DNA of 64,000 nucleotides from Brevibacterium gallinarum (GTDB lineage Bacteria; Actinomycetota; Actinomycetes; Actinomycetales; Brevibacteriaceae): NCBI RefSeq assembly GCF_014836885.1, contig NZ_JACSPY010000003.1, positions 186,001 through 250,000 on the forward strand. The letters are read 5' to 3'. Of this stretch, positions 16,358 through 28,810 are shown one piece after another. Under the pieces are notes generated by a model. The model saw only the letters and a program-made list of their open reading frames with translations. It was not told where the DNA came from and searched no databases. The number at the start of each line of letters is the position of its first letter. The stretch's first letter is position 1. The position numbers were made by a program, and so were the translations under genes.

Positions 16358-16849
16358 TCAGATCCGGTCAGCGGCATCCAGGGCGTAGAATTCCCGGTCG
16401 ACGTAGACGAGTGCCCGACCGGGCTCTTCGGTGATGATGTCGATGATCTCTCCGACACACACGGTCGAGTCGCCTGCCGGGGTCTGGGAGGCGAAGCGGC
16501 AGTGCAGCACGGCGTGGGCGCCGGTCAGGTACGGGTCGCCGTCGGGCAGGGTCGCAAAGCCCTGTTCGGGGGTGAAGCGCGGGCCCTCAGGACGGGCGAA
16601 GGCACGGGCGATCTCGGCGTGCTCAGCCCCAAGAGTGTTGACGACGAAGGTCTCAGCGCCGAGCAGCCGGGAGGCTGAGTAGCGGGCGGTGGAGACCGAG
16701 AAATGCAGCATCGGCGGCTGCAGGGTGACGCTGGCGAGACTGGAGACCGTCAGGCCGATCGGCCCGTCTGGTGACTGTGCGGTGATGACGGCGACTCCGG
16801 CCGGGTGGTGCCGGAAGGCGTGCTTGAAATCCTCAGGGTCTGCGCTCAT
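16358..16849 (-). CDS. Flavin reductase family protein (FMN-binding)
   Basis: 163 residues of the split-barrel flavin reductase-like fold. It opens with FKHAFRHHPAGVAVITA, continues with GLTVSSLASVTLQPPMLHFSV, and has FVVNTLGAEHAEIARAFA around residue 70, all typical of the reductase components that supply FMNH2 or FADH2 to two-component monooxygenases. No oxygenase gene is nearby, so the partner is unknown. AAAGGAG stands before the ATG. It is divergent from the DUF3000 gene. Confidence 0.87.
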   Translation of the reverse strand: MSADPEDFKHAFRHHPAGVAVITAQSPDGPIGLTVSSLASVTLQPPMLHFSVSTARYSASRLLGAETFVVNTLGAEHAEIARAFARPEGPRFTPEQGFATLPDGDPYLTGAHAVLHCRFASQTPAGDSTVCVGEIIDIITEEPGRALVYVDREFYALDAADRI

Positions 16850-16980
16850 CGGCAGCGGTCTCCTTTCGTCCTGTCTGCCGTAACATTCCTCTGCGCCACT
16901 TTAGTCCCGGCTCCGGCAGGCGATGCCATTCAGCCGCGACCTGCCCGGCGTGGATGCTCGCTGTTGTCAGTGCCTCGACC

Positions 16981-16986
16981 TACAGT
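16981..16986 (+). promoter_or_regulatory. Candidate -10 box of leaderless DUF3000-rnd mRNA
   Basis: TACAGT seven bases before the GTG at 16994, with no ribosome-binding site. Confidence 0.5.
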
Positions 16987-16993
16987 GTGAAGT

Positions 16994-17608
16994 GTGATAG
17001 CCCCATCACCGCTCAACCGGATCCCGCAGGCCTTCGCCCGCGCAGCAGATGTGCTGCGTTCCCCGCGCGAGGATGCGCGCATCGATATCAGCGAGATCCC
17101 CGCCCCCTCGAAGCTGGCCCCCTATGCCATTGCTCTCGGCGCGGAGGTCCGCGCCGATGAGGCCTTCCAAGCCGCCACCGGTGAGGACATCGAGGAGCTG
17201 GCCACCGGCCGGATCGTGCTGCTCTACGACCCCGCACGCCCTGAGGAGTGGGATGGGGAGTTCCGGCTGGTCAGCTATATCCGTGCTGAGCTGGAGGCCG
17301 AGATGGGCAATGAGGCGATGCTCGGACCGGTCGCCTGGTCGTGGCTGACCGAGGCGCTGGAGACCAACGACTGCGAGATCGCCAAGGCCGGTGGCACCAC
17401 GACGCGCGTGATGTCGGAGAGCTTCGGCACCCTCGCCGGCCGCCCGTGGACTGTCGATCTGGAGCTGCGCGCCTCCTGGACCCCGGTGGTGGAGGATCCC
17501 GAGGAGATCGGCAACCACGTGGATGCCTGGATCGACCTCATCGGCGTGGTCGCCGGCCTTCCCCCTGTCCCCGAAGGCGTCACGCCGCTGCCGGGGCGAC
17601 GCCGGTGA
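16994..17608 (+). CDS. DUF3000 family protein
   Basis: 204 residues. A conserved actinobacterial family of unknown function, nearly always directly before an RNase D gene, as here and as in Mycobacterium (Rv2680 beside Rv2681). It contains the typical DISEIPAPSKLAPYAIALGAEV near residue 25 and GRPWTVDLELRASWTPV near residue 155. No signal peptide or membrane segment. GTG start with a leaderless-type -10 box. Its stop overlaps the GTG of the RNase D gene by four bases, so the two proteins are made from one message and may act together in RNA metabolism (inference). Confidence 0.88.
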   Translation: MIAPSPLNRIPQAFARAADVLRSPREDARIDISEIPAPSKLAPYAIALGAEVRADEAFQAATGEDIEELATGRIVLLYDPARPEEWDGEFRLVSYIRAELEAEMGNEAMLGPVAWSWLTEALETNDCEIAKAGGTTTRVMSESFGTLAGRPWTVDLELRASWTPVVEDPEEIGNHVDAWIDLIGVVAGLPPVPEGVTPLPGRRR

Positions 17609-18816
17609 GCTCACGCCACGTCGACGAGAATCTGCCCCTGCTCGCCCGCCCTGCCGGCGGTGTGCCCGACGTCATCGACACCACAGCCTCCCTTGCCGAG
17701 GTCGCCGATCTGCTGGCATCCGGCACCGGGCCGGTCGCTGTCGATGCCGAACGCGCCTCCGGCATCCGCTACGGGGACCGGGCGTTCCTCATCCAGCTCA
17801 AGCGCACCGACAGCGGCATCGTGCTCATCGACCCCGAGGCGCTGCCGGACCTCAGGCAGGTCGATGCAGCGCTGAGCGGAGTCGAGTGGATCCTGCATGC
17901 CGCAACCCAGGATCTGCCGTGCCTGGCTGATCGCGGGATGACGCCCTCTGCCCTGTTCGACACTGAGCTGGCAGCCCGGCTGCTCGGCGCCGAACGCTTC
18001 GGCCTTGCTGCGCTTGTCGGCAATGAGCTCGGTGTGCGCTTGGCCAAGGAGCACTCCTATGTCGACTGGTCGAAGCGTCCGCTGCCGCTCGACTGGCTCA
18101 ACTACGCCGCGCTCGATGTCGAGGTGCTCATCGAGCTGCGCGAATCGCTGGCCCGCCAGCTGCGAGAGACCGGCAAGGACGAGTTCGCCAGGCAGGAGTT
18201 CGAGCATCTGCTCGGCTTCCAGCGGCGTGTCCATGCCGAGCCGTGGCGGCGGATCAGCGGTCTGGGAACGGTGAAGTCACGCCGTGCTCTGGCCCGTGCC
18301 CGGCAGCTGTGGCTCGACCGGGATGCGGCGGCTTCCAGCCGTGACATCGCACCGACCCGGCTGCTGCGCGACCGGCTGCTTGTGGCGCTGTCGGATCCGA
18401 AGGTCCGCACGATCGATGACATCTACCGGCTGCCCGGCGGCAAAGAGCTCTCCGGGCGTGCGGCCGCAGACGTGCTGCATTCCCTGCAGCGTGCCGACGC
18501 GCTGCCGGACTCACAGCTGCCGCCGCGTCGTCAGCCACAGCCTAAGACCGGTCCGCGTGCTGACCGGGAGGTCGCCAAGGCGCGGACGGAGAAGATGCGC
18601 GCAGCTGTGGGGGCTGTCGCCGATGACCTGGAGATGCCGCATGACGTGCTGCTGACACCGCGGATCGTGAAGTCGCTGGCCGCTGAGCGGCATGTCGGCG
18701 ACGTCGCCGATGTCGAAGCCTATCTGGCCGCCAGCTCAGCCCGGCCCTGGCAGATCGAGCGCACCGCCGAAGTGCTCGCCGAGGCTGCGCATGCAGCCGA
18801 TCACGCCACTGCCTGA
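17605..18816 (+). CDS. rnd: Ribonuclease D family 3'-5' exonuclease with HRDC domain
   Basis: 403 residues. The exonuclease acidic residues are VAVDAERASG (DxE), the Asp in HAATQDLPCL, and Y-x(3)-D in YAALDVEVL, the DEDDy set. An HRDC-like helical region follows at about residues 220-300, and the C-terminal part is Arg/Lys-rich. RNase D trims the 3' ends of tRNA and other small RNAs. I start at GTG 17605, which overlaps the DUF3000 stop. Longer in-frame starts would run deep into that gene. It converges on dxs. Confidence 0.92.
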   Translation: MSSRHVDENLPLLARPAGGVPDVIDTTASLAEVADLLASGTGPVAVDAERASGIRYGDRAFLIQLKRTDSGIVLIDPEALPDLRQVDAALSGVEWILHAATQDLPCLADRGMTPSALFDTELAARLLGAERFGLAALVGNELGVRLAKEHSYVDWSKRPLPLDWLNYAALDVEVLIELRESLARQLRETGKDEFARQEFEHLLGFQRRVHAEPWRRISGLGTVKSRRALARARQLWLDRDAAASSRDIAPTRLLRDRLLVALSDPKVRTIDDIYRLPGGKELSGRAAADVLHSLQRADALPDSQLPPRRQPQPKTGPRADREVAKARTEKMRAAVGAVADDLEMPHDVLLTPRIVKSLAAERHVGDVADVEAYLAASSARPWQIERTAEVLAEAAHAADHATA

Positions 18817-18839
18817 CAGCTGACGCACCGGCGTCCGTA

Positions 18840-18906
18840 AGCTGCTGGTGCCCACAGCTGAAGGCGCCCCAGCTCATGGTGCCCGTCCGTCAGCTGATGG
18901 CGCTGG
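18840..18906. repeat. Degenerate repeats at the rnd-dxs junction
   Basis: Four imperfect units beginning AGCTGCTGGTGCCC, AGCTGAAGGCGCCC, AGCTCATGGTGCCC and AGCTGATGGCGCTGG, between the convergent stop codons at 18816 and 18918. Confidence 0.6.
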
Positions 18907-18917
18907 CGGACGTGGTC

Positions 18918-20858
18918 TCACATGGCGCGGCGGCTGGCCCGATGGGCGCGCTCGGCCAGGTGCGAGGGCAGCATGTGCAGGGTGTTGTCGAGCATGTCCG
19001 GCACCGACAGGCCGGCGTATTCGAGGATCTCCTCACGGGTGCCGTGCGGCAGGAACTCATCGGGCACTCCGAGTTCGACCACGCCGGTGCGCGAATCCTC
19101 ATCGCGCAGGTCCTGGCGGATCTGCGAGCCGATGCCGCCGATCTTCACACCGTCCTCGACGACAGCGACTAGCGCATGGTCTTTGCCCATCGTCAGCACG
19201 GAGTCCGGCACCGGCAGCACCCAGCGCGGGTCGATGACCGTTGCGCCGATCGAGCGCTGGCGCAGTTCCTCGGCAAGTGCGAGAGCACGGTCGGCCAGCG
19301 CGCCGACGGAGACGATGAGCACATCGGGGTCGAGTCCGTCGGCGGGTTCGGCGAGGATGTCGACGCCGTCTGTTGTCCGGGACAGCGCCTCGATGTCGTT
19401 GCCGACCGAGCCGCGGGAGAACCGCACCACAGTCGGGGCGTCGTCGACAGCAACGGCTTCGTTGAACTCCTCGACCAGCCGGGTGGCATCGCGCGGGGCC
19501 GCCAGCTGCAATCCGGGCACAACCTGAAGCATGGCGATGTCCCAGATGCCGTGATGGCTGGCGCCGTCAGGGCCGGTGATGCCGGCGCGGTCGAGGACGA
19601 AGGTCACTCCCTGCCTGTGCAGGGCCACGTCCATGAGCAGCTGGTCGAAGGCACGGTTGAGGAAGGTGGCGTAGAGACACACGACCGGGTGCAGTCCGCC
19701 GTAAGACAGGCCGGCGGCCGAGGCGACGGCATGCTGTTCGGCGATGCCGACGTCGAAGACGCGCTCCGGGAACTCCTCGGCGAAGCTCTTGAGCCCGACC
19801 GGGATGAGCATGGCGGCGGTGATCGCGACGATGTCCTGGCGCTTACGTGCGATGCGGGTGATCTCGTCGCCGAACACTGAGGTCCAGGAGGTCGACTTCG
19901 ACGGCTGCGAGCGGCCGGTCTCGGCGTCGATGACGCCCACAGCATGGAACTGGTCGTCCATGTCCGCCATCGCGGGTGCGTAGCCGTAGCCCTTCTGGGT
20001 CAGCGCGTGGACGATGACCGGGCCCTGGTCGTAGTCCTTGGCCTTGGCCAGGGCGCGTTCGAGGCTGTCGAGGTCGTGTCCGTCGACCGGGCCGACGTAC
20101 TTGATGCCGAGTTCGTCGAACATGCCGGTCGCAGCCGGGGCCATCATGTCTTTGAGGCCCTTCTTCATGCCGTGCATCGCCGAATAGGCGGCCCGGCCGG
20201 GAGGCCCGGACTGCTGCAGGCGCTCCTTGCCCCATGAGAGGAGCTTCTCGTACTGCGATGAGGTGCGCAGCGAGTCGAGATGCTCCGCGAAGCCGCCGAC
20301 GGTCGGGGCATAGGAGCGTCCGTTGTCGTTGACGACGATGACGAGCTTGCGCGGCGGCTGGGACTTATCGGCTGCGATCGTGTTCAGCGCCTCCCAGGCC
20401 ATGCCGCCGGTGAGTGCACCATCGCCGATGACGGCGACGACGTGCCGGTCCCGCTCGCCTGTCAGCTGGCGGGCTTTGGCGATGCCGTCGGCCCAGGACA
20501 GCGAGCTGGAGGCATGGGAGTTCTCGATGACGTCGTGTTCGGATTCTGCCCTGGAGGGGTAGCCGGAGATGCCGCCGCGCTGGCGCAGTGTGGAGAACTC
20601 CGGGTACCGGCCGGTGAGCAGTTTGTGCACGTAGCTCTGATGGCCGACGTCGAAGAGGATCGTGTCACGCGGGGACTCGAAGACCCGGTGGATGGCGGTG
20701 GTCAGCTCGACGACGCCGAGATTGGGGCCGAGATGGCCTCCGGTCTGCGCCACGGTGGTGATGAGGCAGTCACGGATCTCCTTCGTCAGCACCTGGCACT
20801 CGGCGGTGCTGAGCTGTCTGACGTCCGCTGGCGAAGTGATGTTCTCCAGGAAGGTCAT
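18918..20858 (-). CDS. dxs: 1-Deoxy-D-xylulose-5-phosphate synthase
   Basis: First enzyme of the non-mevalonate isoprenoid pathway: joins pyruvate and glyceraldehyde 3-phosphate using thiamine diphosphate. 646 residues. The thiamine-diphosphate motif [15 protein letters not shown] and its partner [13 protein letters not shown] are near residues 150-190. The transketolase-like pyrimidine domain has [18 protein letters not shown]. The ATG at 20858 is preferred because AGGAG lies 11 bases upstream and [13 protein letters not shown] is the usual N-terminus. Downstream isoprenoid enzymes are outside the window except UppS. Confidence 0.96.
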   Translation of the reverse strand: MTFLENITSPADVRQLSTAECQVLTKEIRDCLITTVAQTGGHLGPNLGVVELTTAIHRVFESPRDTILFDVGHQSYVHKLLTGRYPEFSTLRQRGGISGYPSRAESEHDVIENSHASSSLSWADGIAKARQLTGERDRHVVAVIGDGALTGGMAWEALNTIAADKSQPPRKLVIVVNDNGRSYAPTVGGFAEHLDSLRTSSQYEKLLSWGKERLQQSGPPGRAAYSAMHGMKKGLKDMMAPAATGMFDELGIKYVGPVDGHDLDSLERALAKAKDYDQGPVIVHALTQKGYGYAPAMADMDDQFHAVGVIDAETGRSQPSKSTSWTSVFGDEITRIARKRQDIVAITAAMLIPVGLKSFAEEFPERVFDVGIAEQHAVASAAGLSYGGLHPVVCLYATFLNRAFDQLLMDVALHRQGVTFVLDRAGITGPDGASHHGIWDIAMLQVVPGLQLAAPRDATRLVEEFNEAVAVDDAPTVVRFSRGSVGNDIEALSRTTDGVDILAEPADGLDPDVLIVSVGALADRALALAEELRQRSIGATVIDPRWVLPVPDSVLTMGKDHALVAVVEDGVKIGGIGSQIRQDLRDEDSRTGVVELGVPDEFLPHGTREEILEYAGLSVPDMLDNTLHMLPSHLAERAHRASRRAM

Positions 20859-20995
20859 ACGGTTGTCGGCTCCTTTTCGCTGCTCCTCATCGGCAGCTGA
20901 CACACATGCGTCATATCCGATTTCATACGGTCAGAACGTCAAGTCTACTCTCTTGGCTTCTCGTATCCAGGTGGACACGGGGCCTGTTCAGACAG

Positions 20996-21029
20996 AACGG
21001 CCGGAGCACCTGGTGGTGCTCCGGCCGTT
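20996..21029. terminator. Terminator downstream of acnA
   Basis: 15-bp perfect inverted repeat (AACGGCCGGAGCACC with GGTGCTCCGGCCGTT) around a four-base loop TGGT, between acnA and dxs. Confidence 0.85.
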
Positions 21030-21088
21030 GCTGTGCCGGTTCAAGCGCTGCAGGTCAGGCCTGCTGCACTGTCATCCTGCCGTTGTCG

Positions 21089-23773
<2,685 letters not shown>

Positions 23774-23841
23774 CGTGACTCTCCTCTTCCGTGGCACACG
23801 ACTTGCTGATCCGCGGCGAGCCGCACGGACTGGCCCGCCAC

Positions 23842-23854
23842 GTGATTACGTCAC
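23842..23854. promoter_or_regulatory. Dyad GTGA-N5-TCAC upstream of acnA
   Basis: GTGATTACGTCAC. It resembles a CRP/GlxR half-site pair but with a 5-base rather than the usual 6-base spacer, about 70 bases before the acnA start. Confidence 0.35.
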
Positions 23855-23863
23855 AGAACTGTG
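23852..23863. promoter_or_regulatory. Dyad CACAG-N2-CTGTG upstream of acnA
   Basis: CACAGAACTGTG, overlapping the end of the neighbouring GTGA-N5-TCAC dyad. Confidence 0.35.
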
Positions 23864-23868
23864 CCGTA

Positions 23869-23892
23869 ATTTATCTTGATATCAAGATAAAT
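23869..23892. promoter_or_regulatory. 24-bp perfect palindrome, candidate MarR-type operator of acnA
   Basis: Perfect 12+12 palindrome with core TATCTTGATATCAAGATA, AT-rich in a GC-rich genome, ending about 95 bases upstream of the acnA ATG. MarR-family repressors bind palindromes of this kind. TamR of Streptomyces, which controls aconitase, is one possible relative, from memory and unverified. No regulator gene is adjacent. Confidence 0.65.
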
Positions 23893-23947
23893 CTTACCGC
23901 ATCCGCACACGCGTTTCCACCAGCTCGGACGCTTTCCGGACACCTGC

Positions 23948-25366
23948 TCATCGGGTGAAGACGGACACGAATTCGGCGTGTGCGGTCAGCGGGAACAGGT
24001 CGAAACCGCGGCAGCTGGCCAGTGTGAACCCGCTGTCGGTCAGTGCCCGGGCGTCGCGGGCGAAGGTGCCGGCGTCGCAGGAGACGTAGACGATCCGCTC
24101 CGCACCCGAGGCGGTCAGCGCGTCGGTCACGGCACGTCCGGCCCCGGCGCGGGGCGGGTCGAGGACGATGACGTCGGCCGCGGGCAGTTCGCTCAGCCGG
24201 TCGATGCGGGCGACGGCGAAGTCGGCATCGAGGTCGGCGCTGTTGGCGCGGGCGGCGGCGATCGCCTCCGGGGCTCCTTCGAGTCCGGTGACCGGCACCT
24301 CGTGGGCGGCACCGACTGCGCAGGCGAGCAGCCCGGCGCCGCAGTACAGGTCGAGCACCCGGCTCGCTCCTGCTGCAGCCTCGACGACCGCACCTGCGAG
24401 CACGGCTGCGGCATCGACGTGGACCTGCCAGAACCCGTCCGCGCGCAGCCGGAAGTCCCGCCCCAGCGGTCCGCCGGGCGTGTCGAGGTGCAGACGCTCG
24501 GTGACCTCACCGGTGCCGGCGAGCACCTCCAAACGGCTGCTGCCGCCGCGATTCCGCACCGCCGCCCCGCCGCGATTCCGCATTGCCGGACCGCCGCCCC
24601 GGCCGCCGCGGCGGACCGGCTGGCCGCTGCGGTGCAGCAGCGACCACTGCCCGTCCTGCTCTCCCAGCCGGGCGGCGACGGATTCGACCGCGCGCGGGTC
24701 GAGTTCGGTTCCGGGCCGGGTGTGCAGGACGACCGCGCCTGAGGCGTGGGAGGCAGTGAGTTCGATGCGCTCGAGTCTCGGCAGGCGCAGGGTGTGCAGT
24801 CCGAGGTCGTCGAGGACCGGCACGGCAAGGGGCACCGTGTCCACCGGGATGACCGTGTGGGATCCGGCCGCCCGCATGCCCGGTGTGCCATCGGCATCGA
24901 CAGCCAGCTGCACGCGGGTCCGCCAAGCGGTGCCGGCCGTCGTCGCCGCCGCACCTGGATCGGCTGCTTCGGCAGCGTGTTCGCTCGGGGCTGCCGCGAT
25001 GCGCAGCCCGGTGCCCTCGATGCCGCCGAGGCGGGAGAGCTGCTCAGCAGCGGCTTCGGCTTTGAGCTCACGCGAGTGGGGCAGGTCGACGTGGGCGAAC
25101 TCGATGCCGCCGATCCCGGCGGCACCCCAGCTCAGGCGCCGGTCGGCGACCCGGTGCGGGCTGGGCTGGAGCACGTCTGTGGTGCGGGCGTAGGCCAGGT
25201 GCTTCTTGACCTGGGTGAGTTCGGCGCGGACCCGCTCGCCGGGGACGGCACCGGAGACGAAGACGACACGGCCCTCGTGGCGGGCCAGTCCGTAGCCCTC
25301 GCCCACCTGCTTGTCGACGGTGAGCTCGACGGCATCGCCGGCCACCGCCTCGGCGGCGCGGCTCAT
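23948..25366 (-). CDS. TRAM-domain class I SAM-dependent RNA methyltransferase with RGG insert
   Basis: 472 residues of the RlmC/RlmD/TrmA uracil-5-methyltransferase family. An N-terminal TRAM domain of about 60 residues comes first. The SAM-binding core has [18 protein letters not shown], the [11 protein letters not shown] motif and the nucleophile Cys in [12 protein letters not shown]. Two things are odd. The region after the TRAM domain ([17 protein letters not shown]) lacks the cysteines that hold the 4Fe-4S cluster in many relatives. Residues about 249-277 form an Arg/Gly insert with NRGG repeats, like an RGG RNA-binding box. ATG at 25366 overlaps the permease stop (ATGA), so the two are coupled, as Rv2689c and Rv2690c are adjacent in Mycobacterium. 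Confidence 0.9.
   Translation of the reverse strand: MSRAAEAVAGDAVELTVDKQVGEGYGLARHEGRVVFVSGAVPGERVRAELTQVKKHLAYARTTDVLQPSPHRVADRRLSWGAAGIGGIEFAHVDLPHSRELKAEAAAEQLSRLGGIEGTGLRIAAAPSEHAAEAADPGAAATTAGTAWRTRVQLAVDADGTPGMRAAGSHTVIPVDTVPLAVPVLDDLGLHTLRLPRLERIELTASHASGAVVLHTRPGTELDPRAVESVAARLGEQDGQWSLLHRSGQPVRRGGRGGGPAMRNRGGAAVRNRGGSSRLEVLAGTGEVTERLHLDTPGGPLGRDFRLRADGFWQVHVDAAAVLAGAVVEAAAGASRVLDLYCGAGLLACAVGAAHEVPVTGLEGAPEAIAAARANSADLDADFAVARIDRLSELPAADVIVLDPPRAGAGRAVTDALTASGAERIVYVSCDAGTFARDARALTDSGFTLASCRGFDLFPLTAHAEFVSVFTR
24543..24582 (-). repeat. 24-bp-period repeat encoding the NRGG box
   Basis: CCGCCGCGATTCCGCA at 24543-24558 recurs exactly at 24567-24582. A period of eight codons keeps the frame, giving two NRGG units. 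Confidence 0.9.
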
Positions 25367-27387
25367 CGCTGCTCCCTGCCGATGACGTCGTGGTCGATGT
25401 CGCCGACCCGGCGGATGAGCACGTCCTGGTTGCGGGTGAAGGAGCGCAGCCGCCACGGCACGATCGAGACGACGACGTTGGGCACGATGAGCAGCCGGGA
25501 CTTGAGCCGGAGCACCGTCTGGTTGTGCAGGATGTTCTCCCAGCGGCGGCCGACGATGTACTGCGGGATGTAGACGTCGATGAGGTCGTCGGGGCGGTGC
25601 CGTCGGATGTCGGCGATATGGTTCATCACCGGACGGACGAGTTCGCGGTAGGGCGAGTCGAGGATCGTCAGCGGCACCGGCAGGCCCATCTCGTCCCATT
25701 CGCGCTGCAGCGCCTCGGCGGCGTCCTTATCGACGGCGACGGTGATCGCCTGCACCGAGGTCGGGCGGCTGGCGCGCGCATAGCTGAGCGCGCGCAGGGC
25801 CGGCTTGTGGATCTGGGTGATGATGACGACCGCCCGGGTGTTCGGCGGCAGGGTCGTGTCCGAGGCGTCCTCTTCGGGGGCGAGTTCGGAGGCGACCCGG
25901 CGGTAGTGGCGGTGGATGAGACCCATGAGCGCATAGAGAACGGCGATCGCCGCGACGGCGATCCACGCGCCGCCGGCGAACTTCGTGATGATGACGACGA
26001 CGAGGACGACGGTGACGAGCACGAAGCCGACGGTGCTGATGACGCGGTTGACCTGCATCCGCCGGCGCGTCGGGGAGGTGACCATCGTGCGGATCCGGTC
26101 GGTCCAGTGCCGGATCATGCCAAGCTGACCGAGGCTGAAGGCGAAGAACACGCCGACGAGGTAGAGCTCGATGAGGTCGGGAACCCGGGCGCGGAAGGCG
26201 ACGACGAGAACGATGGCGGCCCCGGAGAGCAGCAGGATGCCATTGGAGAAGGTCAGCCGGTCACCGCGGGTGGCCAGCTGCCGAGGCAGGAAGCTGTCGC
26301 GGGCCAACCGCGAGGCCAGCCCGGGGAATCCCTCGACCGCGGTGTTGGCTGCGGCCATGAGCACGAGGGCTGCGACGGCAGCCACGAGTGAGGGCAGCAC
26401 GGGCACGCTGTCGAACACGGCGTGGGCGAGCTGGCCGAGAACAGGGTCCTGGACGTAGTCGGCACTGATCGGGGTGCCGGCGCGGTTGAGCAGGTAGATG
26501 TGGGGTTCGGCGACGAATTTGATGCCGATGACCGAGCTGAGCCAAGTGATGCCGATGAGCATCGTGGCCGACAGCGCACCGGTCAGCAGCAGGGTGCGTC
26601 CGGCGTTGTGCCCGCGCGGGGAGGTGAAGCGGGGCACGGCGGTGGCGACAGTCTGCACACCGGCCAGGGCGACCGAACCGGAGGTGAAGGCCCGCAGCAC
26701 GATGAACACCGCGGCCAGCCCGAACAGCGGCGTGTCGAAGTCCGCCCGCGGCAGCACCCAGTAGTCGCTGGTGACGGCGATCGGCGTATCGCCGGTCAGG
26801 ACCCGGTAGGCGCCGACGATGAGGGTGAGGAAGACTGCAGCGAGGAACAGGTAGGTCGGGATGGCCAGCAGCTTCGGGGCGGTGCGGGTGCCGCGCAGGG
26901 CCAGCACGGAGACGACGACGATGCCGATGACGGAGACGATGACGCGGTGCGGTTTGAGCTCGGGGACGATCGAGCCGACATAGGAGGCGAACATCGTCAT
27001 CGACACCGCAAGTGTCAGCACATAGTCGATGAGCAGGGAGGCCGCCACTGCCCGGCCGGCGCGCACGCCGAGGTTCTTGCCTGCGACCTCGTAATCGCCT
27101 CCCCCACCGGGGTAGGCGCGCAGATTGAGCCGGTAGCACCAGACGATGACGAGGATGACGACGCCGACGGCCAGGCCGATCCACGGTGAGACGGTCAGGG
27201 CGACGAGCCCGGACAGTGAGAGGGCCAGCAGGATCTCGTCAGGCGCATAGGCCACCGAAGACAGCATGTCGGAGGCGAAGACCGGCATCGCCAGGCGCTT
27301 GCGCAGCGGCACCGGCCTGCGCCGGTCACTGCGGAAGGGCCGTCCAACGAGTAGTCTTTTGACGGCAGACGAAAAATTACGTGCCAC
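25363..27387 (-). CDS. APC-superfamily permease, KimA/KUP-like potassium or amino-acid transporter
   Basis: 674 residues. Twelve or so transmembrane helices occupy residues 30-480, with the APC signature [21 protein letters not shown] in the first helix and [17 protein letters not shown] near residue 95. A cytosolic C-terminal domain of about 190 residues follows ([28 protein letters not shown]). This architecture matches KimA, the potassium transporter of Bacillus, and the gene is divergent from two TrkA-type proteins, which strengthens a potassium role. The family also contains amino-acid carriers, so the substrate is inference. The start is GTG, seven bases after TACGAT, so the mRNA is predicted leaderless. 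Confidence 0.85.
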   Translation of the reverse strand: MARNFSSAVKRLLVGRPFRSDRRRPVPLRKRLAMPVFASDMLSSVAYAPDEILLALSLSGLVALTVSPWIGLAVGVVILVIVWCYRLNLRAYPGGGGDYEVAGKNLGVRAGRAVAASLLIDYVLTLAVSMTMFASYVGSIVPELKPHRVIVSVIGIVVVSVLALRGTRTAPKLLAIPTYLFLAAVFLTLIVGAYRVLTGDTPIAVTSDYWVLPRADFDTPLFGLAAVFIVLRAFTSGSVALAGVQTVATAVPRFTSPRGHNAGRTLLLTGALSATMLIGITWLSSVIGIKFVAEPHIYLLNRAGTPISADYVQDPVLGQLAHAVFDSVPVLPSLVAAVAALVLMAAANTAVEGFPGLASRLARDSFLPRQLATRGDRLTFSNGILLLSGAAIVLVVAFRARVPDLIELYLVGVFFAFSLGQLGMIRHWTDRIRTMVTSPTRRRMQVNRVISTVGFVLVTVVLVVVIITKFAGGAWIAVAAIAVLYALMGLIHRHYRRVASELAPEEDASDTTLPPNTRAVVIITQIHKPALRALSYARASRPTSVQAITVAVDKDAAEALQREWDEMGLPVPLTILDSPYRELVRPVMNHIADIRRHRPDDLIDVYIPQYIVGRRWENILHNQTVLRLKSRLLIVPNVVVSIVPWRLRSFTRNQDVLIRRVGDIDHDVIGREQR

Positions 27388-27394
27388 GTGCTCA

Positions 27395-27400
27395 ATCGTA
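27395..27400 (-). promoter_or_regulatory. Candidate -10 box of leaderless permease mRNA
   Basis: TACGAT on the minus strand, seven bases before the GTG at 27387. Confidence 0.5.
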
Positions 27401-27452
27401 GAGCACGGCCGGGCTGGGAGGGCACGGCCGCAGGCGCAGGAAGAGGTCAGGG

Positions 27453-28124
27453 ATGCACTTCGTCGTCATGGGATGCGGGCGCGTCGGCGCCTCACTCGCG
27501 CGCGCCCTCGACGCCAGCGGCCACACCGTCGCCGTCGTCGACCGCAACCCCGATTCCTTCCGCGCGCTCGGCCGCGACTTCTCCGGCTCGACGATCACCG
27601 GCCTCGGCTTTGACCGCGACACGCTCGAGCGCGCTCGCACCGGCGAGGCCTATGCCTTCGCGGCGGTCTCCAGCGGCGACAATTCCAACATCCTTGCCGC
27701 GCGGGTGGCGCGTGAGACCTTCGGGGTGCGCAATGTCGCCGCCCGCATCTACGATCCGCTGCGCGCCCAGGTGTTCGAGCGCCTCGGGATCCCGACGGTG
27801 GCCACGGTGCGCTGGACGGCCGACCGGATGATGCGCAAGCTCATTCCGCAGGGCGCGGCCGCGGAGTTCCGCGACCCCTCGGGCCGGATGGTGCTCGCCG
27901 AGGTGCACCTGCACCCGGACTGGATCGCCCGCCCCGTCGCCGAGGTGGAGGAGGCGATTCCCGGTCGAGTCGCCTATATCACGCGGCTGAGCGAGGGGAT
28001 GCTGGCCCGCCCGGAGACCCTCATCCAAGGTGGGGACCTCGTCCACATCATGTGCGAGCACTCCGCCCTCGACCGTGTCACGCAGATACTCGATGAGCCG
28101 ATCACCGAGGAGGAGGAAGAGTGA
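27453..28124 (+). CDS. ceoB: TrkA-family potassium uptake regulator (CeoB-like)
   Basis: 223 residues. An RCK N-domain with the NAD-binding loop MGCGRVGASLARAL and acidic VVDRNPDSF end, then a TrkA_C domain from about residue 140 (EVHLHPDWIARPVAEVE, ending in GDLVHIMCEHSALDRV). Such proteins gate a potassium channel or transporter in response to nucleotide. AGGAAGAGG precedes the ATG. Four bases overlap the second TrkA gene, as in the ceoB-ceoC pair of Mycobacterium. The likely partner is the permease transcribed the other way. Confidence 0.92.
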   Translation: MHFVVMGCGRVGASLARALDASGHTVAVVDRNPDSFRALGRDFSGSTITGLGFDRDTLERARTGEAYAFAAVSSGDNSNILAARVARETFGVRNVAARIYDPLRAQVFERLGIPTVATVRWTADRMMRKLIPQGAAAEFRDPSGRMVLAEVHLHPDWIARPVAEVEEAIPGRVAYITRLSEGMLARPETLIQGGDLVHIMCEHSALDRVTQILDEPITEEEEE

Positions 28125-28810
28125 AGATCCTCATCGCCGGAGCCGGCTCCGTCGGCCGCTCGGTCGCCCGGGAGCTGCTCGACAACGGCCACGATGTGCT
28201 GCTCGTCGACAAGAACAAGGATGCCGTGCGCCACGACAAGGTGCCCGGTGCGTCCTGGCTGCTCAGCGATGCGTGCGAGCTCAGCGGCCTGGCCGAGGCC
28301 GGGCTGGAGGAGACCGATGTCGTCGTCGCCGCTACCGGTGATGACAAGACGAATCTCGTGCTCAGTCTCATCGCGAAGATGGAGTTCGGGGTCCCGCGCA
28401 CGATCGGGCGGGTGAACAATCCGCGCAACGAGTGGCTGTTCGACTCGAACTGGGGTGTCGATGTCGCGGTGTCGACCCCGCGGCTCATGACTGCGCTGGT
28501 CGAGGAGGCCGTCGAGGTCGGCGGGCTTGTCCACCTCATGAGCTTCGAGCGCGGGCAGGCCACGCTCATGGAGTTCACCGTGCACGAGAAGTCAGCAGCC
28601 GTCGGCAGGCGGATCGGCGCGATCTCCTGGCCGCCGGACACCGCACTGGTGGCGATCGTGCGCAATGAGAAGGCCTTCGCGCCGTCGTTTGACGATGTCG
28701 TCGATGACGGCGATGAGCTGTTCTTCATTACCTCACCGGATCAGCACGACCGCCTGCAGAACCTGCTGCGCACCGATGATGACCAGACGGCTGGGCATCA
28801 GTCGGACTGA
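28121..28810 (+). CDS. ceoC: TrkA-family potassium uptake regulator (CeoC-like)
   Basis: 229 residues, GTG start overlapping the ceoB stop (GTGA). The RCK NAD-binding loop is IAGAGSVGRSVARELL with VDKNKDAVR. The TrkA_C half runs from about residue 135 (SFERGQATLMEFTVHEK to DELFFITSPDQHDRL). The upstream gene ends in a GAGGAGGAAGAG run that doubles as the ribosome-binding site. The C-terminus HQSD and stop lie in a palindromic direct repeat that also gives the C-terminus of the convergent OB-fold gene. Confidence 0.92.
   Translation: MKILIAGAGSVGRSVARELLDNGHDVLLVDKNKDAVRHDKVPGASWLLSDACELSGLAEAGLEETDVVVAATGDDKTNLVLSLIAKMEFGVPRTIGRVNNPRNEWLFDSNWGVDVAVSTPRLMTALVEEAVEVGGLVHLMSFERGQATLMEFTVHEKSAAVGRRIGAISWPPDTALVAIVRNEKAFAPSFDDVVDDGDELFFITSPDQHDRLQNLLRTDDDQTAGHQSD

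Noticed and set aside
23869..23892. 24-bp palindrome as a transcription terminator
   Set aside because: It is AT-rich, has no loop bases and no T-run, and lies in a promoter region rather than after a gene.
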